Assembly: GCA_944325735.1 (NCBI GenBank)
Contig: CALVBI010000002.1
Coordinates: 558,001-622,000, forward strand
Source of the DNA: Candidatus Gastranaerophilales bacterium
GTDB lineage: Bacteria > Cyanobacteriota > Vampirovibrionia > Gastranaerophilales > Gastranaerophilaceae
Reading direction: 5' to 3'
DNA: 64,000 bases
The translations under genes were made by a program, and so were the position numbers. The notes beneath the pieces are model-generated. The model saw only the letters and a program-made list of their open reading frames with translations. It was not told the DNA's origin and did not search any database. This document shows, piece by piece, positions 25,507 to 34,290 of this stretch. Each line of letters begins with the position of its first letter. Position 1 is the stretch's first letter.

Positions 25507-27117
25507 ATGGTAAGTATGAATAATGGTAAAATTGTAGTAGTTGACGATGAAAAAATGGTTACCTCAGCATTTAAAACTTTATTTAAAGTTGAGGGATATA
25601 CTGATGTGCATTTATTTAATAGCCCCAAAGAAGCAGTTGATTTCTTAAAAGAAAATACCCCGGATCTAATTATTTCTGATTTTATTATGCCTGAGATGAA
25701 TGGGTTAGAATTTTTAACTGAGGCTAAAAAGCTTTATCCTGAAGTAAGTATGATTCTATTGACTGGTTATGCGGATAAGGAAAATGCCATAAAGGCTATC
25801 AATGAAATTGGCTTGTATAAATATATTGAAAAACCTTGGGATAATGATGACTTGTTAATGAATATTAAAAACGGTATTGAAAGAAGTCATTTATTAGAAA
25901 ATTTAAGGAACAAAATTAGTGAATTGGAAGAAGCAAAGAAAAAATTGCAAGATTATTCAACTAATTTAGAAAAAATAGTAGCAGAACGTACTGCTGACTT
26001 ATCAGAAGCTAATAAAAAGCTTTCAGGAATTATTAATTATTGCGCAGATGGCATTATTATTGTTGACGGTAAAGGTAATATTCAACAAGTTAATCCTGCT
26101 TGTGAAAATATGGTTGGATTATCAGAAAATGCACTTTGTAAAAAGAAATTCCAAGAAATTGCATATTCTAATGTAAAAGAATTTAATTCAGCAAAAGACA
26201 ATAAATCTGGTGAGATTTTTGGGCTAAGTGAAGAAAATTCTGAAATTTTACTAAGAGACTATTTTATTGTAAATGAATTGAGCGGAATACATACTCCTGT
26301 CGAAATTAGTTTTGCGGCAATTTCAGGCGAAAATAATAATTTTGATAAGTTTGTAGGCGTAATAAGAGATGTAAGTGTTCAAAAAGAAACAGAAAGATTA
26401 AGAGATGATTTTATCGCAACTCTTACTCATGATATGAGAACTCCTTTATTAGCTGCTATTCAAACATTAAAATTTTTCTTGGATGGTGCAATCGGAGAGC
26501 TTGATGAAAAGCAGAAAGTCTTATTATCAACTATGCTTCAAAGCAATGAGGATTTATTAGGTCTTGTTAATGCCCTTTTAGAGGTATATCGCTTTGAAAG
26601 CGGGAAATTAAGTTTATGTAAGACTGTTTTCCCTATAAAAGATTTAGTAGAACAATGTTATACTGAACTAAAACCGCTTGCTTTAAAGAAAAATCTAAAT
26701 TTTGAAGTAACCTTTGACATGCCAGATAATTTGCATATTTTGGCAGATAGAGCGGAAATTAAAAGAGTTATTACAAATTTATGTGGTAATGCTCTAAATT
26801 ACACTAATAAAGGTGGTGAAATAAAGGTTCTAGCGAAAGCTCAAAGCGGTGATTTTATATTTTCTGTTACAGATAATGGAAATGGTATTCCTCAAGCTGA
26901 TATTCCAAATTTATTTAAGAGATTTTCTCAAGGTACTACAAGAAAAAGATCTACTGGTACTGGGTTAGGTCTTTATCTTTCAAGACAAATAATTGAAGCT
27001 CATAACGGTAAAATTTGGGTGGATAGCAAAGTAGACAAAGGTAGCGAATTTTCATTCCTACTTACAGATGTAGTAAAAGATCCAAGTATTAAAGAAAGAC
27101 AGGTTTCTAATGGCTAA
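25507..27117 (+). CDS. REC-PAS hybrid histidine kinase
   Basis: About 536 residues from the ATG at 25507; an in-frame ATG at 25516 and a TTG at 25480 are alternatives. Domains in order: N-terminal receiver (VVVDDEKMV, phospho-acceptor Asp in ISDFIMPEMNG, LLTGYAD, IEKPW), a coiled coil (about 130-175), PAS (about 180-300), HisKA with THDMRTPLLAA and an ATPase domain with DNGNGIPQ and GTGLGLYLS. There is no membrane segment, so it is cytosolic. The next gene, a NarL-type regulator, overlaps by 8 nt and is the probable output. Confidence 0.92.
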   Translation: MVSMNNGKIVVVDDEKMVTSAFKTLFKVEGYTDVHLFNSPKEAVDFLKENTPDLIISDFIMPEMNGLEFLTEAKKLYPEVSMILLTGYADKENAIKAINEIGLYKYIEKPWDNDDLLMNIKNGIERSHLLENLRNKISELEEAKKKLQDYSTNLEKIVAERTADLSEANKKLSGIINYCADGIIIVDGKGNIQQVNPACENMVGLSENALCKKKFQEIAYSNVKEFNSAKDNKSGEIFGLSEENSEILLRDYFIVNELSGIHTPVEISFAAISGENNNFDKFVGVIRDVSVQKETERLRDDFIATLTHDMRTPLLAAIQTLKFFLDGAIGELDEKQKVLLSTMLQSNEDLLGLVNALLEVYRFESGKLSLCKTVFPIKDLVEQCYTELKPLALKKNLNFEVTFDMPDNLHILADRAEIKRVITNLCGNALNYTNKGGEIKVLAKAQSGDFIFSVTDNGNGIPQADIPNLFKRFSQGTTRKRSTGTGLGLYLSRQIIEAHNGKIWVDSKVDKGSEFSFLLTDVVKDPSIKERQVSNG

Positions 27118-27784
27118 AAATATCAGAGTATTAATTGTCGAAGACCATGATATGGCTCGTATGGGGCTATCTGTTGTGTTGGGCAACCATCCTAATATTG
27201 AAGTTGCTGCAATGTGCGCTGACGGTCAAGAAGGTGTTGATAAGGCTCTTGAATTAATACCTGATGTTGTAGTTATGGATATCGGTTTGCCTACTATTGA
27301 CGGTATTGAGGCAACAAAAAGAATTAAAGCATCAAATAATAAAATTAAAGTTTTGATGTATACATCAAGAGAAGATGAAGATGATATCTTTGATTCTTTT
27401 CAAGCTGGTGCGGATGGATATATTACAAAAGGAGCAACCTCTGAGCAAACTGTATCTGCAGTTCTTGCTGTTTCAGAAGGTGCAGGTTGGCTTGATCCAG
27501 CTATTGCAAAAGTTGTTTTAACCAATATTCGTCGCACAAACACAAATACTGAAAGAAAAGGCGAAATAAATTATAAATTAGGTAAAAATTTATATGGACT
27601 AACTGAACGCGAAATGGAAGTCTTAGCTTTAATTGTTGATGGGCTTACTAATCCGCAGATTGCTGAAAAACTTGTGATTACAATTTCAACCACAAAAACT
27701 CATGTTCATAGCATTTTGCAAAAATTATATGTAAATACTCGTTCTAAAGCTATATCAATGGCTATGAAAGAGGGTTTAGTATAG
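27110..27784 (+). CDS. NarL/FixJ-family response regulator
   Basis: 224 residues. An N-terminal receiver (VEDHDMARMGL, Asp in VVMDIGLPTIDG, Thr/Ser in MYTSRED, Lys in YITKGA) is joined to a LuxR-type helix-turn-helix (LTEREMEVLALIVDGLTNPQ, TTKTHVHSILQKL). All phosphorylation residues are present. It overlaps the hybrid kinase gene by 8 nt and lies 1 nt before the next gene, so the three are one operon. Confidence 0.95.
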   Translation: MAKNIRVLIVEDHDMARMGLSVVLGNHPNIEVAAMCADGQEGVDKALELIPDVVVMDIGLPTIDGIEATKRIKASNNKIKVLMYTSREDEDDIFDSFQAGADGYITKGATSEQTVSAVLAVSEGAGWLDPAIAKVVLTNIRRTNTNTERKGEINYKLGKNLYGLTEREMEVLALIVDGLTNPQIAEKLVITISTTKTHVHSILQKLYVNTRSKAISMAMKEGLV

Positions 27785-27785
27785 T

Positions 27786-29162
27786 ATGATTCCTGCTCTT
27801 TTAGCTATTGCAGCCGCTTTTTGTGCATATATTCAGTGGGGAGATGAAATTCCTATACCTAATTTTGATAAAGATATAAATAAAAAAGAAGCAAAATATA
27901 TTCACGATGTTAATAAAAAAGCAGAAAAAGAAAAATTTGAAAGAGCTAAACTTAACAGAAATCCAAGCGGTTATATGACTGTTGAGGAATATGAATTGCT
28001 TTCTATTCCAAAAGATAGAATGACTGTTGAGGTTGATATTCCAAAATTTACAATTCCTGCAGATATGATTTATGTCCCTCAGCCTTCATATAAAATTGTA
28101 AGATACAATAATCCTCCTGGAAGTCCTGAAATAGAATTATCAAAGACTTTTTACCAAAAGCGTCAGCAAAATGCTCAAGGGATTGTGTCTCCAGATTTTA
28201 CAAAGCTTATATATCCAGCTATATATTATTATCCAAACAGTGGTTCTACTGCTTGTGATTTGTTTGTAATTAATTTAGAGGAAGCTAAATCAAATATAGA
28301 TAAAATTTTAACAGCTAATACTATCCATAAGCTTTCTGATCCGATTTTATCAACAGATAAGACAAATGATAATTATTACACATTTCGAACTCTTACTCCA
28401 ATTGATTTTAACCCTGATGGGTCTAAATTACTTGTAAAAGAAAAGATAGGTAATTCAAGAGATGGCATATGGAAAACTACCCCTGTTGTGTACGATTTTT
28501 CAACTGGAGTTTCCTATGATTTGATTGAAGTAAGAGATGCTATAATCTATTACTGGAAAGAAAATAAAGACTTAAATTTAGATGACAAAAGATGGGATGT
28601 ATATCCTTTAGGTTTTGCTGCTGATGATCCTGATTGGGTAATTGTAAATGCTGTTGCATATACAGGTGATACGCCTGTTAATTTAGGAACTTGGAAAGTT
28701 AATACAAAAGGTGAACAATCAAGATTAATTACTTTTACAAATTCAGAAGTTCAGGTAAGTATGAATGGATATAAGCTTGTAAAAGACGGAATTGTTCCTT
28801 CTGCAATTACTGAAAAAGAACAAAAAGAACTTGAGAAAATTGAAAAAGCAAAGGCTAAGCAAAAGGAAAAAGCAGATAAAGAAGAAGTAAAAGCCCTTGA
28901 AAAATCTTATAAAGCTAAAATTAAAGAAATGGATGCTGAATTTAAGGAATCTCAAAAGGATTATAATTTACGCAAAAAAATCCAAGGTTCTACATCAGGT
29001 GATGAAGTTTTAATTAAATACAAAGAAATAAAAGCTGAACAAGAAGCTAAAAAGCAACAACAATTGGAAAAACAAAAAGAAAAAGAATTAAAAGCATTAG
29101 AAAAGCAAAAACAAAAGGAAGAGAAAAAGCGTCAAAAGGAACTTGAGAAATCTAACAATTAA
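27786..29162 (+). CDS. Exported beta-propeller-like protein with a charged coiled-coil tail
   Basis: 458 residues, third gene of the two-component operon (1-nt gap). A hydrophobic N-terminus (MIPALLAIAAAFCAYI) may be a signal or anchor. The middle has TolB/WD-like strand repeats (VSPDFTKLIYPA, DFNPDGSKLLVKEK, GTWKVNTKGEQSRLI). The last 115 residues are almost wholly Lys, Glu, Gln and Ala and predict a long coiled coil. It is not assigned to a named family. Its place after kinase and regulator suggests a sensory accessory or target. Confidence 0.6.
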   Translation: MIPALLAIAAAFCAYIQWGDEIPIPNFDKDINKKEAKYIHDVNKKAEKEKFERAKLNRNPSGYMTVEEYELLSIPKDRMTVEVDIPKFTIPADMIYVPQPSYKIVRYNNPPGSPEIELSKTFYQKRQQNAQGIVSPDFTKLIYPAIYYYPNSGSTACDLFVINLEEAKSNIDKILTANTIHKLSDPILSTDKTNDNYYTFRTLTPIDFNPDGSKLLVKEKIGNSRDGIWKTTPVVYDFSTGVSYDLIEVRDAIIYYWKENKDLNLDDKRWDVYPLGFAADDPDWVIVNAVAYTGDTPVNLGTWKVNTKGEQSRLITFTNSEVQVSMNGYKLVKDGIVPSAITEKEQKELEKIEKAKAKQKEKADKEEVKALEKSYKAKIKEMDAEFKESQKDYNLRKKIQGSTSGDEVLIKYKEIKAEQEAKKQQQLEKQKEKELKALEKQKQKEEKKRQKELEKSNN

Positions 29163-29400
29163 TAAGTTTTAGTTTCTCTTGATGTGTTAGCTTTTTAATT
29201 CGAGCTTCTTCTTTCATTGCATCTGATTTTGTCGCAAACTCTTTTTTATATACTACTTTAATAGGTTTATTGGCTCTTGTGTATTTTGCTCCCTTGCCTT
29301 CCAAGTGTGCTTGAAAACGCTTGTCTACATCATCTGTATATCCGCAATAGAGAGTGTTACTCTCTGTTAAAATAATATAAGTATAATATTTTTTATCCAT
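29152..29400 (-). CDS. GIY-YIG nuclease domain protein (UPF0213/YhbQ-like)
   Basis: An 82-residue single-domain protein. YYTYIILTESNTLYCGYTDD gives the GIY-YIG strands (here TYI and YCG), with the Arg in VDKRFQAHLEGKGAKYTR, and the late catalytic Glu in KEEARIKKLT. Members nick DNA or act in repair; the cellular role is mostly unknown. It converges with the coiled-coil protein (11-nt overlap). TATAAA ends 6 nt before its ATG, directly after the terminator of the upstream gene. Confidence 0.9.
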   Translation of the reverse strand: MDKKYYTYIILTESNTLYCGYTDDVDKRFQAHLEGKGAKYTRANKPIKVVYKKEFATKSDAMKEEARIKKLTHQEKLKLINC

Positions 29401-29406
29401 AAAATA

Positions 29407-29412
29407 TTTATA
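29407..29412 (-). promoter_or_regulatory. -10 box of the GIY-YIG gene (leaderless type)
   Basis: Minus-strand TATAAA followed by 6 nt and the ATG at 29400; no Shine-Dalgarno site. The -35 region falls in the terminator and is weak. Confidence 0.35.
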
Positions 29413-29417
29413 AATAA

Positions 29418-29444
29418 AAAAGACGATTTTTATAACCGTCTTTT
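29418..29444 (-). terminator. Terminator of the Ser/Gly/Cys-rich protein gene
   Basis: Arms AAAAGACG and CGTCTTTT with an 11-nt loop; on the minus strand it is followed by a T-rich run. Confidence 0.8.
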
Positions 29445-29482
29445 AATGTATTTCTTCTTTTTCTTTATTTCAAAAATTTCGA

Positions 29483-29854
29483 TTAGCAAACAGATGTAAA
29501 TCCACCTGCAGATGCTCCACAAGAAGCTCCAGAAAAACCACCACCGCAGCTAGCTGTAGAAACTGAAGATGAACTATCTGAAAAACTTCCGCTTGATGTT
29601 AATGTAGATACAGCATTAGAAAAACTGCTTAAAAAACCACCTGTATAAGCTACTGTTTCACCAGAATCAGAATATTGAGTATAATCAACTGCAAAAGGAT
29701 TGCTTGTTGAAAACATATCATATACTCTTGTTTCAAATAAACTATGTTGTTGATACATAGCTAATGATCCTGCTGTTTCAACTGATTCTGCCGGTCTTGT
29801 GCTTCTGATATTATTAGTTCTTGTTTCAGATGATTTTGATGCGATGTTATTCAT
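29483..29854 (-). CDS. Small Ser/Gly/Cys-rich protein
   Basis: 123 residues, not recognised. The N-terminal half is polar with no signal peptide; the C-terminal 45 residues are a run of serines followed by ASCGGGFSGASCGASAGG and a final Cys, giving three cysteines among Gly and Ser. AGGAG lies 6 nt before the ATG and a terminator follows, so the gene is well framed. The tail could be a modified-peptide core, a low-complexity surface tail or a metal-binding segment; nothing next to it decides among these. Confidence 0.65.
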   Translation of the reverse strand: MNNIASKSSETRTNNIRSTRPAESVETAGSLAMYQQHSLFETRVYDMFSTSNPFAVDYTQYSDSGETVAYTGGFLSSFSNAVSTLTSSGSFSDSSSSVSTASCGGGFSGASCGASAGGFTSVC

Positions 29855-30048
29855 TATCTGCTCCTATTAATATCTCGTGTCTTACATTTATATAAACAAT
29901 TTTATTTTTGATGAATTTCGACATGCGTTTCTTTTGTTACAATCCTTAACATAATATATCCATCTATAGATTTATCCAATTAAAACTCTTGGTTGATGCG
30001 AGTTTTAATAATATCTAGTATTGTGTAAGTGTAGAGGATTAAAAGGAT

Positions 30049-30678
30049 ATGTTGAAAAAGATTTTATTTACATTAATTATATTTACTGGGCTTTCTGCCT
30101 ATGCTGGGGATAATTTCCTAAATTCAGTTGTAATTGACAACAATGATGGAGATATGTCAGTAATTTTAAGATCAGATGAAGTTACTAAAGTTAAAAAGGA
30201 AATAGAATCTTCAGATAAAGTTATTCTAACATTGAAAGGGATTGCTCAATCTCCAAGCATTAATACATTGTATAAGAATGCAAAAGATGTAGATGGATTA
30301 GTTATTCAGAATGATGGAAATAACGATTTAAAAATTTATATTGAAGCTCCAAATATTGCAAGAGCTGATGTAATTTTTGATACTCCTAATTCAGCACCAA
30401 TTACTGTAAGCGATTCTACTGGAGAGGAAAGAGTTGTATGGAGTGTAATATCAATAGCTATATTACTGCTTGTAATGCGTTCTGCTAAAAATATTTGCAC
30501 TGAACCTCCTAAGAAGGATATTAACGAAATTATTAAAGAACGCGAGAAAGAGCTTTATAGAAATTTCCAAAAAGAAGTAGCGTCAATGCCAAGTATTGGA
30601 TATAAACTTAAAGCTTACAATAAACATGTTATAAAAGGTGAAACTTTAAGATCATATTCAACTTACACAAAAGTTTAA
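30049..30678 (+). CDS. Exported AMIN-like domain protein with one membrane segment
   Basis: 209 residues. A signal peptide (LFTLIIFTGLSAYA) ends near Ala19. A beta-rich domain follows (VVIDNNDGDMSVILRS, KVILTLKGIAQSP, DLKIYIEAPNIARADVIF), resembling the AMIN domain that binds peptidoglycan or secretins in pilus and amidase proteins. A membrane helix at about 130-146 leads to a basic C-terminal tail on the other side. An AAAAGGAT ribosome site is present; single gene with terminator. Function is only inferred from the domain resemblance. Confidence 0.6.
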   Translation: MLKKILFTLIIFTGLSAYAGDNFLNSVVIDNNDGDMSVILRSDEVTKVKKEIESSDKVILTLKGIAQSPSINTLYKNAKDVDGLVIQNDGNNDLKIYIEAPNIARADVIFDTPNSAPITVSDSTGEERVVWSVISIAILLLVMRSAKNICTEPPKKDINEIIKEREKELYRNFQKEVASMPSIGYKLKAYNKHVIKGETLRSYSTYTKV

Positions 30679-30680
30679 AA

Positions 30681-30710
30681 AAATCAGCTTTATTAGCGGA
30701 TTTTTTTATT
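30681..30710 (+). terminator. Terminator after the AMIN-like gene
   Basis: Stem AATC-A-GCT with AGC-G-GATT (one mismatch), loop of five, then seven T. An A run before the stem may let it also stop minus-strand wecB transcripts. Confidence 0.7.
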
Positions 30711-30718
30711 AATAATTA

Positions 30719-31828
30719 TCAAAAGTTACTAATAATTTCTTCAATTTTCTTAGCAGATGTTCCATCTCCGTATGGATTTTGAGCTTTTAATCTGGTTTCT
30801 TGTCTTGATTTTGATAAAACATCTTCACTATGTGAAATTATTTTATCGTAATCAGCTCCAACTAAAATAGAAACACCGGCATCTATTCCCTCTTGACGTT
30901 CTGTTTCATAACGCATAACTAGTGTTGGACAGCCAAAAGATGGAGCTTCCTCTTGTATTCCGCCAGAATCTGTTAGTATTAACTTTGCATTTTTCATTAA
31001 ATATACCAAGTATGGATAATCTAATGGTTTTAAAAGTTTAACATTTTTATATTTTCGTAATCTAGAATGGATTTTATCTTTAACATTTGGGTTCGGATGC
31101 ACCGGAATGACAAAAGTATGATCTTTATATTTTTCTGTCAAATACTCAATAGCATCTAGAATTCTATCGATTCTTTCACCGTGATTTTCACGTCTATGAG
31201 CTGTGATTAGTACAAGTTTGTCATCAACTTTTATATTTTCATTTTCAAAATATAATCTTGCACTATCTAAAGTTCTATCAGAAAGACAGAACAAAGCATC
31301 AATTACAGTGTTACCAACTACAAAAATTTTATCATCTGAAATATTTTCTTTTAATAAAGCTTGTCTATTTTTTTCTGTTGGTGCAAAATTTAGCGCTGCG
31401 ACTCTTGATGTCATTTGACGCATAACTTCTTCTGGGAATGGTTCATAGATATCATAAGATCTAAGACCTGCTTCAACATGATATACTGGTATTTTTCTGT
31501 AGAAACTAGCCAAAGCCCCACATAATACAGTCATTGTATCGCCTTGCACAATTGTGGCATCAATATTATGTTCCTCAAATACTTTATCAAGAGCATTTAA
31601 AATTCTTGTCTGAACTTCAGATAATGTCTGATTAGGTTTCATACAATCCAAATTTAAATCAGCTTGAAGACCAAAATAGGCAAGAGTTTGGTTCGATAAC
31701 TCTTTTTGTTGTTCTGTATTACAAACTATAACATTATATTTCTCAGGATATTTTTTTAGTTCCAAAATAATTGGAGCAAGTTTAATAACTTCTGGTCGTG
31801 TACCAAAAACAAATAATATATTTTTCAT
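30719..31828 (-). CDS. wecB: UDP-N-acetylglucosamine 2-epimerase (non-hydrolysing)
   Basis: 369 residues, full length. GTRPEVIKLAP at the N-terminus, HVEAGLRS, AHRRENHG and TDSGGIQEEAPSFG are the family motifs, with the catalytic Asp, Glu and His positions intact. It converts UDP-GlcNAc to UDP-ManNAc for surface polysaccharide or teichoic acid-like glycans. No other glycan genes are adjacent. A TATACT lies 12 nt before the ATG, giving a very short leader. Confidence 0.95.
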   Translation of the reverse strand: MKNILFVFGTRPEVIKLAPIILELKKYPEKYNVIVCNTEQQKELSNQTLAYFGLQADLNLDCMKPNQTLSEVQTRILNALDKVFEEHNIDATIVQGDTMTVLCGALASFYRKIPVYHVEAGLRSYDIYEPFPEEVMRQMTSRVAALNFAPTEKNRQALLKENISDDKIFVVGNTVIDALFCLSDRTLDSARLYFENENIKVDDKLVLITAHRRENHGERIDRILDAIEYLTEKYKDHTFVIPVHPNPNVKDKIHSRLRKYKNVKLLKPLDYPYLVYLMKNAKLILTDSGGIQEEAPSFGCPTLVMRYETERQEGIDAGVSILVGADYDKIISHSEDVLSKSRQETRLKAQNPYGDGTSAKKIEEIISNF

Positions 31829-31944
31829 AATTATAATTTTAGTATAAAAATATTCTTATGCAATTATGTAACAATATTTATTACCGAATAGGGGAATTAA
31901 TAATTTATATCAAGATTTATAATTAAGACAAAGGAGATAAATAA

Positions 31945-32175
31945 ATGTTAGACCTATATATTCTGGAAACTTGTCCGTTTTGTAGAAAAGTTATGACAAG
32001 TTTTGATGAAAATAATATTAAATATAATAAAAAAAATATTCTGGAAAAAGAAAATTTAGATGAGTTAATTAAACTCGGTGGCAAACAGCAAGTGCCGTTT
32101 CTAGTTGATAATGACAACAATAAATTTATGTATGAGTCTGATGATATTATTAAATATGTAAAAAATAAGGGATAA
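31945..32175 (+). CDS. Glutaredoxin
   Basis: A 76-residue thioredoxin-fold protein. LETCPFCRKV holds the CPFC redox pair; QQVPFLVD holds the cis-proline; YESDDIIKYV is the C-terminal helix that reads glutathione or its substitute. A good AAAGGAG site precedes the ATG. It ends 1 nt before the Hcp-like gene, so it may be the electron or thiol partner of that protein. Confidence 0.92.
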   Translation: MLDLYILETCPFCRKVMTSFDENNIKYNKKNILEKENLDELIKLGGKQQVPFLVDNDNNKFMYESDDIIKYVKNKG

Positions 32176-32176
32176 T

Positions 32177-33760
32177 ATGTTTTATAATTCTTTCAAAAGT
32201 AATGAATATAATAATTGCACAGCAAAAGGAGCTTGCTCTGTATCACCAAATATATCTTCAATGCAAGAAGTTATGTTTATAATACTTAGGCAAATTTCTT
32301 ACTATTTGCTTAAATTAATGGAATTTAATATCTATAAAAATGAAATAATAAAAGATCTAATTTTTGAGATTTCTGTAATAGATGGTGCCAAAGACTTATC
32401 TGAAGCACAGATTCTAAATTCTTTTTCAAAGCAATATTTAAATTTGGTAAATTGTAGAAAAGAATATTTAAATATTTGTAAGGAAAGTAAAGTAAATTGT
32501 GATGATTTGAAAAATCTTATAAAATTGTACCCTAAAACTAGTCTTGCTGCTATTTTAAAAAAAGGTGACAAAGAATTTATTCATAAATATAAAAAATTGA
32601 ATTTTAACCAAAAATATTATGCTGAAATATTGCTTGCTTTAATTAAAAGTGTCTCAATTAATTTAAGTAATCTTTATGAACAAAATTCAGATTTTTATAG
32701 TATTTCAAAAGAAGTATTAGCTGGATTAAATTTATTTAATTCATATAAAGTTCCAACAGAGAAGTTTAAAGCCCAAATGTATATACTTGCAAAGTGTGAC
32801 GTAAAACTATTAGATTTGATTAGTAACTCGCAAATAAGCAATTTTGGAGAACTAATTCAGGGAAAAGTTTCTTTTTCTACTAGACCAAATAAAGCAATAT
32901 TAGTTTCCGGTTCAAATTTAGAAGATTTAAAATTGGTTTTGGAAAATGTTAAAAATGAAGATCTTGATGTCTATACCAATGGAAATTTGCTGATATCTCA
33001 TGCTTTTCCTTATTTTAATAATTCTCGAAACTTAATTGGTCATTATGGTAATGGTTCATTAAATACAATTTTAGATTTTGCAACATTCCCTGGTGCCATA
33101 TTATTAACTAAAAATGAAGCACAAAATATTGAATATCTTTATAGAGGGAGATTGTTTACTACTGATGATATTGCGCCTAAAGGTGTTGTTAAAATTGAAA
33201 ATAATAATTTTACTCCCCTTATAGAATCTGCAAAACAAGCTAAAGGCTTTGCAAAAGGTCAGCAACGAGCTTCTACAATTGTAGGTTACAATGATCAAGC
33301 TTTAGAAAAGGAAATCAATAAAATTGCTAATTTAAATCCTGAGAAAATTTTTATTATTGGACATACAGAAATTACAATTGAGGTTAAAGATTATTTTAAA
33401 AAGTTTTTCTCTTTAATGCCTCAAAATACTTATGCTATCTCTTTTTCATATGATCCAAAATTAAATAATGTACTAACTATAAATCTTGCAAATGACTATG
33501 CTTTAATTTATAGGACATTGAATAAAATATTTGAAAAGATCCCAATTGATTCTGATAAATTAGCATTTTTCCTTACAAAATGTGATGTTAATTCATTATC
33601 AAATATAATTAATTTAAAAAATAAAGGTGCAAAAAATATCTTTTTATCAGATTGTCCGCCATTAGTAATAAATCCTGCAATTTTGCATGCTTTTACAAAA
33701 TTATTCGAAATTAATAAAATAACAAATCCAAAAGATGATTTAGCATTATTAGGTTACTAG
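32177..33760 (+). CDS. Hybrid-cluster-protein (Hcp) homologue without hybrid-cluster ligands
   Basis: 527 residues, alignable by eye with Hcp over most of its length. Segments that carry the cluster ligands are present but substituted: THGEMLPAH reads TNGNLLISH, TSNC reads TKNE, GGCDG reads GHTEI, the LACGKY segment reads SFSYDP, AGQCND reads NLAND, and WFEQK reads FLTKC. All His, Glu and Cys ligands of the hybrid cluster are therefore lost. At the N-terminus only the Cys14/Cys20 pair (NCTAKGACS) of the four cluster cysteines remains; two such subunits could share one cluster as in CO dehydrogenase (inference). It lies 1 nt after a glutaredoxin. NO or hydroxylamine reductase activity is not expected. 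Confidence 0.75.
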   Translation: MFYNSFKSNEYNNCTAKGACSVSPNISSMQEVMFIILRQISYYLLKLMEFNIYKNEIIKDLIFEISVIDGAKDLSEAQILNSFSKQYLNLVNCRKEYLNICKESKVNCDDLKNLIKLYPKTSLAAILKKGDKEFIHKYKKLNFNQKYYAEILLALIKSVSINLSNLYEQNSDFYSISKEVLAGLNLFNSYKVPTEKFKAQMYILAKCDVKLLDLISNSQISNFGELIQGKVSFSTRPNKAILVSGSNLEDLKLVLENVKNEDLDVYTNGNLLISHAFPYFNNSRNLIGHYGNGSLNTILDFATFPGAILLTKNEAQNIEYLYRGRLFTTDDIAPKGVVKIENNNFTPLIESAKQAKGFAKGQQRASTIVGYNDQALEKEINKIANLNPEKIFIIGHTEITIEVKDYFKKFFSLMPQNTYAISFSYDPKLNNVLTINLANDYALIYRTLNKIFEKIPIDSDKLAFFLTKCDVNSLSNIINLKNKGAKNIFLSDCPPLVINPAILHAFTKLFEINKITNPKDDLALLGY

Positions 33761-33762
33761 AT

Positions 33763-33800
33763 AAAAAATAGAGACTCCAATTTTGAAGTCTCTATTTTTT
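33763..33800. terminator. Bidirectional terminator between the Hcp-like gene and rpsG
   Basis: A 14-bp stem (33763-33776 with 33787-33800) with A and T runs at its ends; it serves both converging genes. Confidence 0.9.
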
Positions 33801-33819
33801 TTGAATATTAAATTAAAAA

Positions 33820-34290
33820 TTAATATCTGTAATGAGCAAAAGCTTTGTTAGCTTCAGCCATTTTGTGAGTATCTTCACGTTTTTTGCAAGCTGCACCTGA
33901 ACCGTTTGAAGCATCAATCAATTCATTAGTTAATTTGTCAATGAATGATTTGCCGCCACGTTTTTTAGCAGCTTCAATTAACCAAGATGAAGCAAGTGCA
34001 AAACCTCTGTCAGCTTTAACTTCGATAGGTACTTGGTAAGTAGAACCACCGATACGTCTAGCTTTTACTTCTAACAATGGAGTTGCATTTGTCATTGCTT
34101 TTTGGAAGATTTCAAGAGCTTTTTCGCCAGTTCTTTCTTCTATTTTTACTAATGTAGCATAGAAGATTTTTTCAGCTAGAGACTTTTTACCACGTCTCAT
34201 AATTCTATTGATAAATTTAGAAATATCAACACTATTATATACTGGATCTGCTAAAGGTATTCTTTTAGCTGGTTTAGAACGTCTAGACAT
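33820..34290 (-). CDS. rpsG: 30S ribosomal protein S7
   Basis: 156 residues, standard length. [34 protein letters not shown] and [20 protein letters not shown] are the S7 signatures. S7 nucleates the 30S head and lies at the E site. It overlaps rpsL by one base (TAATG). The usual followers fusA and tuf are absent; the operon ends at the terminator shared with the Hcp-like gene. Confidence 0.98.
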   Translation of the reverse strand: [156 protein letters not shown]

